NCBI GenBank assembly: GCA_937907975.1
Contig: CALEQS010000055.1
Span: 1 to 7,552, forward strand
Source: an uncultured Clostridia bacterium
Lineage (GTDB): Bacteria > Bacillota > Clostridia > Oscillospirales > Oscillospiraceae
DNA: 7,552 bases
Direction of reading: 5' to 3'
The notes under the pieces are model-generated. The model was given only the letters and a program-made list of their open reading frames with translations, searched no databases and had not been told where the DNA came from. Each line of letters begins with the position of its first letter. Position 1 is the first letter of the stretch. The position numbers and the translations under genes were made by a program. Positions 1 through 6,626 of this stretch are shown piece after piece.

Positions 1-1874
1 TCCACAATCATGGAGTCGCTCTTGAAGCCCACATAGCCGCTGTTGCTGCTCTTGCGGTCGAGCACATAGAGCGTAGGCTCCTTCAGATCGTTCAGTTCGT
101 CCCTGCCCTTGTCGATCTGCTCCTCGGCATCAGCGATCTTCTCGTTGAACTCGTTCACGCCGTCCTGATACTGGGCAAGGCCGTCCTCATAGTCCTTTCG
201 GCCCTCCTCCAGTGTGCGCACGCCGTCCTCATAGTCTGCAAGGCTGGAGCGGTAGGCGGCGATGCCGCTTTCAAACTGCTCCAGTTGTGCCTTGGCCTCG
301 TCCAGCTTGGCGGTCTGGGCGGTGCGCTGGCTGTCCAGCTCCGCTTTCCCGGCGTTGTACTGGCTCCAGCCCTCGTCCAGTCCGGTGCGCAGCTGGTCAA
401 GCTGAGCCTCACTGCTGTCCAGCTCATCTGCCGCGGCGTCCAGCTGGACCTTCTGGGTGTTGAGCTGAGCCAGCGCCTCGTCCAGCTGAGCTTTGGCAGC
501 CTCCAGGGCCTGACCGTTCGCGTCCAGCTGCTGACGGGTCTGCTCCAGCTGGGCCTCCATGGCCGCCGCCTGTTCTGGGGGCAGAAGGTCTTTCACCGCA
601 TCGAATTGTGCCTTGGCCTGCTCGTATTGCGCGAGCCCGGCCTGATAGGCGGCATAATTGCTGTCATATTCCGCCTGATTGGCCATGACCGTGTCACAGC
701 CGATCTGCCACAGGGTCAGATTCTGCTCGTACTGCGCCCGGCCCGCGTTCAGTTGGGCTTTGCCGTCGGTGTAGGTCTGCTCCATGGTGTTCAGCTGATC
801 GGCGCTGTCGCTGAGCTTTTGCTCACCCTCAGAGAGAGCCTGCTCCAGCCGGGCTCTGCCGTCATTGTACTGGGCCCATCCGGCCGCCAGTGCGTCGTCC
901 CAGCTGGTGTAATCGCTCTTGAGCCGGGCCGCTCCTTCGTCCAGCTGAGTCTTGGCTTCATCTAACTGAGCCTTGGCATCTGCCAGCTGGGTCTCACCGC
1001 TGGCCAGCTCAGACGCGGCGTCCTCCAGCTGGACCTTGGCGTCGTCCAGATCGGCCTGCGTCTCCGCCTTCTGGTCGTTCAGCTCCTGCTCGGCGTCGCT
1101 GAGTTTGGTCTCGGCGTCGGACTTCAATGTTCCATAGCGGTTCATGACCGATACCGTCGCGCCGTCCTCCACGGTATCGGTCAACTGTTCAATGGCATCG
1201 TCGTATTCGTCGGAATACAGCGGATACTCCGCGCACTTGACGTACATCTCGGTGTAGTATTCAGATTGGAATCCATCCTCTGGAATGAGCACGAAGCCGT
1301 AGACGCTTCCGCTTCCCAGTGCGGAGGTGCCCCGCTGAACGTCCATATAGAGGGGGGACTCCACCCGGCCCACAATGGTGTATTCCCGATAGGCGAAGGT
1401 GTCCAGCGTGTCGTCATCGTTGCTCTCCGCCAGACGGATGGTCTGCCCGATGCGGTCAGAGCTGAACACCTTGGCGTCCACCACGCACTCATTGGCCTTC
1501 TGGGGCAGTCTGCCCTCCGTCAGATAGGGCAGGTTGATGCCGTCGGTCAGCATATGAGCACTCAGCACCCGCTCGGTGGAGCCGTCCATCCAGAGAAAAT
1601 CCCGGTTGACGCTGCCCGCCGCGGCAGTCACACCGTCGCATTTGGCCACCGCCGCCACATCGTCGTCATCAAAGCCGAGGGTGCTCAGCAGACGCAGGTC
1701 ATAGAGCTTTGTCTTGTCCAGATAGTCCGTGGCAGTGGCGATCATGGCGGGGCGGGTCAGCTTCAAGCCGGAGAAGAAGGCCACGCCCAGCATGATGATG
1801 AGCAGGATGGCGATGTAGCGCCCAAAGCTGCCCGTAATGCTGCGCCGTATGTTCTTTTTCAGTGTTTTCGTCAT
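1..1874 (-). CDS. FtsX/MacB-like ABC transporter permease with long extracytoplasmic coiled coil (3' part beyond window)
   Basis: Reading from the ATG at 1874, the frame stays open for 624 codons to the left edge, so the C-terminal part is missing. It starts with a basic cytoplasmic segment (MTKTLKKNIRRS), then one membrane helix at about residues 19-38. A MacB_PCD-like extracytoplasmic region follows at about 45-245, including the stretch KLYDLRLLSTLGF (56-68), typical of clostridial FtsX-like permeases. Residues about 248-597 are coiled coil rich in AxxQLDEA-type heptads, broken by LLPPEQ (430-435). The globular fold seems to resume at TLYVLDRKSS (601-610). The remaining FtsX helices, normally C-terminal, must lie outside the window. 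The start is 12 bases after the stop of the ATPase gene, with only a weak AAGG ribosome site overlapping that stop, so translational coupling is likely. The substrate is unknown; antimicrobial peptides, lipids or cell-wall hydrolase control are possible. Family assignment is firm, function is not. Confidence 0.92.
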   Translation of the reverse strand, partial: MTKTLKKNIRRSITGSFGRYIAILLIIMLGVAFFSGLKLTRPAMIATATDYLDKTKLYDLRLLSTLGFDDDDVAAVAKCDGVTAAAGSVNRDFLWMDGSTERVLSAHMLTDGINLPYLTEGRLPQKANECVVDAKVFSSDRIGQTIRLAESNDDDTLDTFAYREYTIVGRVESPLYMDVQRGTSALGSGSVYGFVLIPEDGFQSEYYTEMYVKCAEYPLYSDEYDDAIEQLTDTVEDGATVSVMNRYGTLKSDAETKLSDAEQELNDQKAETQADLDDAKVQLEDAASELASGETQLADAKAQLDEAKTQLDEGAARLKSDYTSWDDALAAGWAQYNDGRARLEQALSEGEQKLSDSADQLNTMEQTYTDGKAQLNAGRAQYEQNLTLWQIGCDTVMANQAEYDSNYAAYQAGLAQYEQAKAQFDAVKDLLPPEQAAAMEAQLEQTRQQLDANGQALEAAKAQLDEALAQLNTQKVQLDAAADELDSSEAQLDQLRTGLDEGWSQYNAGKAELDSQRTAQTAKLDEAKAQLEQFESGIAAYRSSLADYEDGVRTLEEGRKDYEDGLAQYQDGVNEFNEKIADAEEQIDKGRDELNDLKEPTLYVLDRKSSNSGYVGFKSDSMIV

Positions 1875-1886
1875 CTTATCACAGCC

Positions 1887-2591
1887 TTACCACTCAATCT
1901 GCTCCACCGGCACCACATGGTCGTTCATGCGCACGGAGTGGATGGCACCGCTCTTGACCCGGATCACCCGGTCGGCCATGGCGGCCAGCGCCCCGTTGTG
2001 GGTGATGATGACCACGGTCATGCCGTCCCGGCGGCAGGAGTCCTGCAGCAGCTTCAGAATAGACTTGCCGGTCTCGTAGTCCAGCGCGCCGGTAGGCTCG
2101 TCGCACAGCAGCAGCTTCGGGTGCTTGGCCAGTGCCCGGGCGATGGACACGCGCTGCTGTTCACCACCGGAGAGCTGAGCCGGGAAGTTGCCCATGCGGT
2201 TCCCAAGGCCCACTGCCTTCAGCACCTGGTCGGCGGGCAGAGGATCGGGGCAGAGCTGGGCGGCGATCTCCACGTTTTCCAGTGCGGTCAAATTTGGGAT
2301 CAGATTGTAGAACTGGAACACAAAGCCGATGTCAAATCGGCGGTAGTTTTCCAGCTGAGTGCGGCTGTAGCCGCTGATCTCAGCGCCGTCCATAATGACC
2401 TGCCCGTGGGTCAGGGTGTCCATGCCGCCCAGAATATTCAGCAGCGTGGTCTTGCCCGCGCCGGACTCGCCCACGATCACGCAGAACTCGCCCTTCTGGA
2501 TCTCAAAGCTGGCGTCGGAAAGCGCCCGCACCTCCACGTCGCCGGTCTTGTATATCTTCGTCACGTCCTTGAACTGCACAAATGCGCCCAC
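1887..2591 (-). CDS. ABC transporter ATP-binding protein, MacB/LolD class
   Basis: This is a complete 234-residue cytoplasmic ATPase that should energise the permease encoded directly downstream. All nucleotide-binding motifs are present: Walker [10 protein letters not shown] (41-49), Q-loop Gln93 in [18 protein letters not shown], signature LSGGEQQR (140-147), Walker B LLLCDEP (160-166) with catalytic Glu165, D-loop GALD (168-171) and switch His198 in VIITHN. The [16 protein letters not shown] and CDEPTGALD wording is typical of the MacB/LolD/FtsE group that partners FtsX-like permeases. The length is normal for the family. The start is GTG at 2591, chosen because GGAGG lies 7 bases upstream; the nearby ATG at 2607 is out of frame. 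The gene ends in TAA and is followed after 12 bases by the permease. It is the first gene of its operon, downstream of the promoter at 2630-2638. The transported substrate cannot be read from this subunit. Confidence 0.96.
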   Translation of the reverse strand: MGAFVQFKDVTKIYKTGDVEVRALSDASFEIQKGEFCVIVGESGAGKTTLLNILGGMDTLTHGQVIMDGAEISGYSRTQLENYRRFDIGFVFQFYNLIPNLTALENVEIAAQLCPDPLPADQVLKAVGLGNRMGNFPAQLSGGEQQRVSIARALAKHPKLLLCDEPTGALDYETGKSILKLLQDSCRRDGMTVVIITHNGALAAMADRVIRVKSGAIHSVRMNDHVVPVEQIEW

Positions 2592-2597
2592 AGCGAT

Positions 2598-2603
2598 CCC
2601 TCC
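2598..2603 (-). promoter_or_regulatory. ribosome binding site fixing the GTG start of the ATPase gene
   Basis: Minus-strand GGAGGG, with GGAGG ending 7 bases before GTG at 2591. It decides for the GTG, since no in-frame ATG is better placed. Confidence 0.8.
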
Positions 2604-2629
2604 ATTGCGTGCGATATATATTTACATAA

Positions 2630-2638
2630 ATTATAACA
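2630..2638 (-). promoter_or_regulatory. extended -10 promoter of the ATPase-permease operon
   Basis: On the minus strand the sequence reads TGTTATAAT, a perfect extended -10 (TGn plus TATAAT, the hexamer at 2630-2635). No good -35 is seen at 17-18 bases; TTAGGA at 18 bases is a weak match, as is common for extended -10 promoters. Transcription would start near 2623, giving a leader of about 30 bases before GTG 2591. Downstream of the hexamer lies an AT-rich imperfect palindrome, ATTTACATAAAT (plus-strand 2620-2631), which could be an operator but could equally be chance in AT-rich DNA. The rest of the gap 2604-2704 shows no gene. Confidence 0.7.
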
Positions 2639-2704
2639 GATTTGAGAGAAATGTCCTAAACAATTCGTGAATTTATGGGGCGCAGCCTTCGATCCCATTT
2701 ATAA

Positions 2705-2748
2705 ATTATAAAAAGCGGCCCCGCCCATCTGGGATGAAATGGGCGGGG
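2705..2748 (-). terminator. intrinsic terminator of the heterodimeric exporter operon
   Basis: On the minus strand a perfect 10-bp GC-rich stem (CCCCGCCCAT at 2739-2748 pairing with ATGGGCGGGG at 2719-2728) encloses a 10-base loop. It is followed by CCGCTTTTTATAATTT. The stem begins 17 bases after the TAA at 2766. The U-tract is only on the minus-strand side, so it acts on the exporter operon and separates it from the ATPase-permease operon downstream on the same strand. Confidence 0.93.
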
Positions 2749-2765
2749 TGAATCTTTTGCTTTAT

Positions 2766-4601
2766 TTACTGTGCCGATGTGCGCATGGCCTCTTCAGAGG
2801 TCTCCTGCATGAACTGCTGGGTGTAGAGCCGGTAGTAATAACCCTTCTGATCCAGCAGAGCCTGATGGGTACCCCGCTCCACGACTTTGCCGTCCCGCAT
2901 GACGAGAATGACGTCCGCGTCCCGGATGGTGGAGAGCCGGTGGGCGATAACGAAGCTGGTGCGCCCGTGGGTGACGGTGCTGATGGCGTCCTGAATAGCT
3001 TTTTCCGTCAGCGTATCCACGCTGCTGGTGGCCTCGTCCAGCACCAGAATGCGCGGGTCGGCCAGAAGGGCCCGGGCGAAGCTCAGCAGCTGCTTTTCGC
3101 CGGTGGACAGCAGGTCGCCGCCCTCGCCCACTTCGCTGTTGTAGCCGTGCTCCATCCGGGCAATCACCTTGTCGGCACTGACCCGTCGGACGGCGGCCTC
3201 GATCTCCTCCATGGTGGCATTCGGATTGCCGTAGCGCAGGTTTTCCAGCACGGTGCCGCTGAACAGGTGAGGGGTCTGGAGCACATAGCCGATGTGGCTG
3301 TGGAGCCAGAGCTGGCTACGCTCCCGTGCGTCCCGGCCGTCGATGAGCACCTGTCCCTGAGTGGGCTCGTAGAACCGGCACACCAGATTGACCAGCGTGC
3401 TCTTGCCCGCGCCGGTCTCGCCCACGATAGCTACCATGGAGCCCTGGGGCACGGTGAGGTCAAAGTGCTCCAGCACATTCTCCTCGCCGTCGGGATAGCG
3501 GAATGTGACGTCCCGGAACTCGATCTCGCCGTCCAGCTCCTCCCAGTTTTCGCGCTTGGGGTGGAAGGTGTCGCCGTACTTCGCGATGACCTCCGGTGTG
3601 TCGGTCACGTCGGATCTGGTGTGCAGCAGCCGGTCGATTCGCTCAATGTTGACCTGGGAGTTGATGAGGTTGGCGATAGTGCCCACCAGCTCCTGCACAT
3701 AGGTGCTCACCGAGGTGGCGTAGTTCATAAAGACGGACAGACTGCCCACCAGCATGAGCCCGTCGCGGGTCAGCGCGCCGCCGCGCCAGAGCACCAGCGC
3801 CAGAGCGATGCTGCTCAGAAAGATGACGCTGGACTGAAACAGCGCCCGCAGCCAGCCCGCCCGGACGGCGGAGAGCCGCATGGCCTGGGTGTCTGCCTCG
3901 AAATCCGCCTTCATCTTGTCCTCAATGACCAGCGACTTGATGGTCTTGGCCCCGGTGATGCCCTCGTTGAAGTTGCCGGTGATGATGCTGTTGCGCTCAC
4001 GCACCTTTCGGTTGGCACGGGTGAGGCGGCGCTGGAAAAAGATTGTGACCACAGTGATGACTGGCACCACGCACAGCAGAAGCAGGGCCAGCATGGGGTT
4101 GAGCAGGAACATGACCACGAAAATGCTGATGATATAGACCAGATACACCACGATGTCCATGAGCCCCCAGCTGACGATCTGGCCGATGCGGTTGGGGTCG
4201 GCGATGATGCGGGAGTGGATGTAGCCCACACTGTTCTGGTTGAAGTAGCTGAAGGACAGAGTCTGGATGTGGTCAAAGCAGGCCTGCCGCACATCCCGGT
4301 CCACTTCCACTTCGGCTTTATTGGCGTCGTAGCAGCCCCAGACATTGATAAGCCCCTGAAACAGCAGGAGCAGGAGGTAGCTTATGGCGAATACGGGCAG
4401 GGAGTCCAGCGTGCCCGAGCCGATGTAGTGGGTGATGGCGTAGTTCTGGAAGAGCGGGAAGATGGCGTCAATGGCGCTGGAGAGCGTCATGCTGACGATG
4501 ACGGCCAGCAGCAGTTTCCTGTGCGGCTTGATGAAAGGGATGATGGCCGGGATGCCGAACCACTTTAAATGGGTGCACGGCTGTTCAGTTTCCTTCTGCA
4601 T
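2766..4601 (-). CDS. ABC exporter half-transporter, BmrD/TM288-like subunit with canonical catalytic Glu
   Basis: A 611-residue half-transporter: a six-helix exporter domain (helices near 29-50, 66-88, 146-167, 169-189, 253-272, 281-300) fused to an ATPase domain from about 358. Motifs are Walker A GETGAGKST (394-402), Q-loop Gln442, Walker B ILVLDE (518-523) with catalytic Glu523, D-loop SSVD (526-529) and switch His554. The signature is LSTGE (498-502) rather than LSGGQ. In heterodimeric exporters this signature faces the partner's Walker motifs and forms the degenerate ATP site. The start is the ATG at 4601, set by an AAAGGAGGT site 8 bases upstream; the frame is open for a further 38 codons upstream, but that part lies inside the preceding gene and has no transporter-like sequence. 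The gene overlaps the 3' end of its partner by 17 bases, implying coupled translation. The likely role is efflux of drugs, peptides or lipids from the cytoplasmic membrane; substrate unknown. Confidence 0.95.
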   Translation of the reverse strand: MQKETEQPCTHLKWFGIPAIIPFIKPHRKLLLAVIVSMTLSSAIDAIFPLFQNYAITHYIGSGTLDSLPVFAISYLLLLLFQGLINVWGCYDANKAEVEVDRDVRQACFDHIQTLSFSYFNQNSVGYIHSRIIADPNRIGQIVSWGLMDIVVYLVYIISIFVVMFLLNPMLALLLLCVVPVITVVTIFFQRRLTRANRKVRERNSIITGNFNEGITGAKTIKSLVIEDKMKADFEADTQAMRLSAVRAGWLRALFQSSVIFLSSIALALVLWRGGALTRDGLMLVGSLSVFMNYATSVSTYVQELVGTIANLINSQVNIERIDRLLHTRSDVTDTPEVIAKYGDTFHPKRENWEELDGEIEFRDVTFRYPDGEENVLEHFDLTVPQGSMVAIVGETGAGKSTLVNLVCRFYEPTQGQVLIDGRDARERSQLWLHSHIGYVLQTPHLFSGTVLENLRYGNPNATMEEIEAAVRRVSADKVIARMEHGYNSEVGEGGDLLSTGEKQLLSFARALLADPRILVLDEATSSVDTLTEKAIQDAISTVTHGRTSFVIAHRLSTIRDADVILVMRDGKVVERGTHQALLDQKGYYYRLYTQQFMQETSEEAMRTSAQ

Positions 4602-6414
4602 CGCCTGTGACCTCCTTTCCCTGCTGGATTTCGCAGATGGTGCGGTAGAGCCCCGGTGCATGGGCCAGCTCCGCGTGGGTGCCGTGCTGGGTGACGGTGC
4701 CGTTTTCCAGCACAAGGATCTGATCCGCCGCCATCAGCGTGGTGATGCGGTGGCTGATGAGAATGACGGTGGCTTTGCCCATGTACTGCTTGAGGTTGGC
4801 GCGGATCTCCGCGTCGGTCTCCGCGTCAACGGCGGAGAGGGAGTCGTCAAAGATCAGAATGGGTGCCTTCTGGGTCAGGGTGCGGGCAATGGAAGCCCGT
4901 TGCTTCTGGCCGCCGGACAGGGTGACGCCCCGCTCGCCCACAAAGGTGTCAAAGCCGCTGGGAAACTCGTCCACCGCCCGCTCCAGACAGGCTGCCTTGG
5001 CGGAGCGGCGCACCTCGCCCAGATCAAGTTCCGGCCGGGTGATGGATATATTCTCTGCAATGCTGCGGGAGAACAGGAAGGGCTCCTGAAGCACAAAGCC
5101 CACGTTCCGGCGCACCCACTGGGCGCGCATGGACTGAATGTCCCGGCCGCCCACGGTGATCGTGCCGCAGTCCTCGGGCAGGGGATAGAGCCGGGACAGC
5201 AGGTGGGCCAGCGTGCTTTTGCCGCTGCCGGTGCCGCCGAGAATACCGAGGGTGGTGCCGGACGGAATGGTGAAGCTGACGTCGTGGAGCAGCTCCGGGC
5301 TGTTCGGGTAGGAAAAGCTCACATGGTCAAAGACGATGTCGCCGTCCATGGGCGGCTCATCGGCGCCTGGTGCGTCCTGCTCCGCGGGGGCGGCCATGAT
5401 CTCCAGCAGGCGCTGCATGGATACGCCGGTCTTGCTCATCTCGCTGAGCACCCGTCCCATGCCGCGCACCGGACGCACCTGCATAGTGAGGTAGCTGATG
5501 GCGGCCAGCAGCCCGCCCACCGTCAGCGTGCCGTTGACGCACAGAGCACAGCCCCAGCACAGCAGCACCAGCATGGTGGCGCCGGTCAGAACGTCGCCGC
5601 AGAACCAGAAGGAGCATAGGTACTTGCCCAGATGCACCCATTTGTCGGTGACGGTCTGGTTCTGCTTTGCAAAGCGTTCCTGCTCACTGGCCTCCCGACC
5701 AAAGGCCCGGACGACCCGCACGCCGGTCAGATTCTCCTGAGCGATGGTGGACAGCATGCCCTCCTCCTCGTCACAGTCTAGAAAGGACGAGCCGATCTTC
5801 TGATGGAACCAGAAGGAGTAGCCGATGAGAATGGGCATACTGACCAGCGACACAAAGCCCAGTTTCAGGCTGATGCGGAATAGAAAGATGAGGGAGAGCG
5901 TAATGGTGATGATCATGCTCAGAAGGGTCACCAGCTGATCGGAGAGAAAGGTCTTGACCTCCTCCACATCAGTGGTGCAGCGCTGGATGATGTCGCCGGT
6001 CTGGTGGGCGCTGTGCCACTGACAGCTCAGGTGCTCAATGTGGGCGAACAGCTTGTCCCGCATGGATTTGACGAAGGTCTCACTGCCTTTTACAGTGAAG
6101 GTCTGGTAGAAGTAGCGCAGAACGGCCGCCGCCGCAGAGCACAGCACCACGCCGATGGCGGGCAGAAACAGCTTTGCGCGCAGACTGTCCATGCCGCCCA
6201 GCGCATCCACCATCCGGTTCAGAACGCCGGGCAGGGCAAAGGGCGTGTCGCCCAGAATGCCGTCTACGGTGAACTCAATGATCTTGGGGCGCACCATGTC
6301 CGCCAGCGTGGACAGGCAGGCAAACAGGATGCCGAGGCAGAACAGTCCCTTCGCGCCGCGCAGAAAGTCGAAGATCATTTCCGTCCGGGTCAGCGGCTTG
6401 TTGCGTTTGGTCAC
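4585..6414 (-). CDS. ABC exporter half-transporter, BmrC/TM287-like subunit with degenerate catalytic site (Asp for Glu)
   Basis: A 609-residue half-transporter, first gene of the exporter operon. Six membrane helices lie near residues 24-42, 84-104, 160-180, 184-204, 270-292 and 297-315, followed by an ATPase domain from about 358. Motifs are Walker A GGTGSGKST (393-401), Q-loop Gln443, signature LSGGQ (499-503), Walker B ILIFDD (519-524), D-loop SAVD (527-530) and switch His555. The residue after the Walker B Asp is Asp524 instead of catalytic Glu, the hallmark of the degenerate subunit in heterodimeric exporters such as BmrCD and TM287/288. The start is taken as GTG at 6414, because AAGGA lies 6 bases upstream and MTKRNKPLTRTEM is a sensible cytoplasmic start. 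An in-frame ATG at 6474 would add 20 residues, but it overlaps the -10 box and its codons run through two palindromes. The stop TGA lies inside the start region of the next gene. The two products should form one exporter. Confidence 0.95.
   Translation of the reverse strand: MTKRNKPLTRTEMIFDFLRGAKGLFCLGILFACLSTLADMVRPKIIEFTVDGILGDTPFALPGVLNRMVDALGGMDSLRAKLFLPAIGVVLCSAAAAVLRYFYQTFTVKGSETFVKSMRDKLFAHIEHLSCQWHSAHQTGDIIQRCTTDVEEVKTFLSDQLVTLLSMIITITLSLIFLFRISLKLGFVSLVSMPILIGYSFWFHQKIGSSFLDCDEEEGMLSTIAQENLTGVRVVRAFGREASEQERFAKQNQTVTDKWVHLGKYLCSFWFCGDVLTGATMLVLLCWGCALCVNGTLTVGGLLAAISYLTMQVRPVRGMGRVLSEMSKTGVSMQRLLEIMAAPAEQDAPGADEPPMDGDIVFDHVSFSYPNSPELLHDVSFTIPSGTTLGILGGTGSGKSTLAHLLSRLYPLPEDCGTITVGGRDIQSMRAQWVRRNVGFVLQEPFLFSRSIAENISITRPELDLGEVRRSAKAACLERAVDEFPSGFDTFVGERGVTLSGGQKQRASIARTLTQKAPILIFDDSLSAVDAETDAEIRANLKQYMGKATVILISHRITTLMAADQILVLENGTVTQHGTHAELAHAPGLYRTICEIQQGKEVTGDAEGN
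4610..4618 (-). promoter_or_regulatory. strong ribosome binding site fixing the start of the second exporter gene
   Basis: Minus-strand AAAGGAGGT, nearly the full anti-16S complement, 8 bases before ATG 4601. It lies inside the coding sequence of the upstream partner and rules out the longer reading from 4715. Confidence 0.9.
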
Positions 6415-6420
6415 AAAATT

Positions 6421-6425
6421 TCCTT
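6421..6425 (-). promoter_or_regulatory. ribosome binding site fixing the GTG start of the first exporter gene
   Basis: Minus-strand AAGGA (within AAGAAGGA, 6421-6428), 6 bases before GTG 6414. It directly abuts the palindrome at 6429-6444, so a protein or structure there could also affect translation. Confidence 0.75.
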
Positions 6426-6428
6426 CTT

Positions 6429-6444
6429 TCTCAATGGATTGAGA
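6429..6444. promoter_or_regulatory. perfect 16-bp palindrome in the exporter leader, candidate operator
   Basis: TCTCAATGGATTGAGA: two perfect 7-bp arms with a 2-base centre. A 2-base loop is unfavourable for an RNA hairpin, so a DNA site for a dimeric repressor (for example MarR, TetR or GntR type) is the better reading. It lies roughly 20-40 bases downstream of the inferred transcription start and next to the ribosome site. No regulator gene is visible in the window. Confidence 0.55.
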
Positions 6445-6449
6445 GGTGT

Positions 6450-6468
6450 TTTGTCTGGTTGAGACAAA
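6450..6468. promoter_or_regulatory. perfect 19-bp inverted repeat over the exporter transcription start, candidate operator
   Basis: TTTGTCTGGTTGAGACAAA: 7-bp perfect arms with a 5-base centre, lying just downstream of the -10 hexamer (6473-6478) and covering the predicted start near 6466. Binding there would block initiation. Its centre is about 22.5 bp from that of the neighbouring palindrome, close to two helical turns, so both could be occupied on one DNA face. As RNA it could also form a 7-bp hairpin if transcription started further upstream. Confidence 0.6.
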
Positions 6469-6472
6469 GGCC

Positions 6473-6503
6473 ATTATAACAGACTTTCCTCCGTCTGCGT
6501 AAA
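6473..6503 (-). promoter_or_regulatory. extended -10 promoter of the heterodimeric exporter operon
   Basis: The minus strand reads TGTTATAAT (6473-6481), a perfect extended -10. The best -35 candidate is TTTACG (6498-6503) with a rather long 19-base spacer, 4 of 6 matches to TTGACA. Transcription would begin near 6466, giving a leader of about 50 bases to GTG 6414 that holds the two palindromes. The -10 box overlaps the ATG at 6474, arguing against that ATG as the translation start. Confidence 0.7.
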
Positions 6504-6528
6504 AAAACTTTGCATCTTAATATAAAAC

Positions 6529-6557
6529 TTGATTTGTGCCGCCGGAGTGCGTATAGT
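6529..6557 (+). promoter_or_regulatory. sigma-A-type promoter of the GH13 gene
   Basis: TTGATT (6529-6534), a 17-base spacer and TATAGT (6552-6557) form a near-consensus promoter on the plus strand. The start would be near 6564, leaving a leader of about 63 bases to ATG 6627. It is divergent from the exporter promoter, with about 25 bases between the two -35 regions. The AT-rich remainder of the gap (6565-6610) holds no clear terminator or riboswitch fold. Confidence 0.75.
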
Positions 6558-6626
6558 AGGGAGGTGAAAATGAAGTGTTTTTCCTTATATAGATAATAAA
6601 AGCGATACTGGAGGAAGTTCAATATT

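Noticed and set aside
285..965. Plus-strand open frame of 226 codons rich in Leu, Val and Gln
   Set aside because: It is the reverse of the repetitive coiled-coil coding sequence, which explains its length and composition.
84..1133. Regular repeats suggestive of a CRISPR or non-coding tandem array
   Set aside because: The spacing follows heptads of an uninterrupted reading frame and the units vary as codons do; this is coiled-coil coding sequence.
1266..2636. Plus-strand open frame of 456 codons
   Set aside because: Antisense across the permease and ATPase genes and the gap between operons. Composition is that of a shadow frame; no motifs.
2700..2710. Second TATAAT on the minus strand inside an AT-rich palindrome (TATAATTTATA)
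   Set aside because: It lies in the tail of the terminator with no -35 or TGn extension, so it is better explained as the U-tract end than as a promoter.
2739..4568. Plus-strand open frame of 609 codons
   Set aside because: It is antisense to the second exporter gene, with low-complexity His/Val/Gly/Ala-rich sequence typical of the reverse complement of GC-rich coding DNA. No ribosome site or recognisable domain.
4602..4715. 38-codon N-terminal extension of the second exporter gene
   Set aside because: It lies in another frame of the partner gene's conserved ATPase end, lacks a ribosome site, and the ATG at 4601 has a near-perfect one.
4462..5619. Plus-strand open frame of 385 codons
   Set aside because: Antisense to both exporter genes, crossing their overlap; no domain or ribosome site.
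6597..6610. Possible catabolite-control (cre) site upstream of the GH13 gene
   Set aside because: TAAAAGCGATACTG matches the left half and core of the cre consensus but fails the conserved right end, so the match is too weak.
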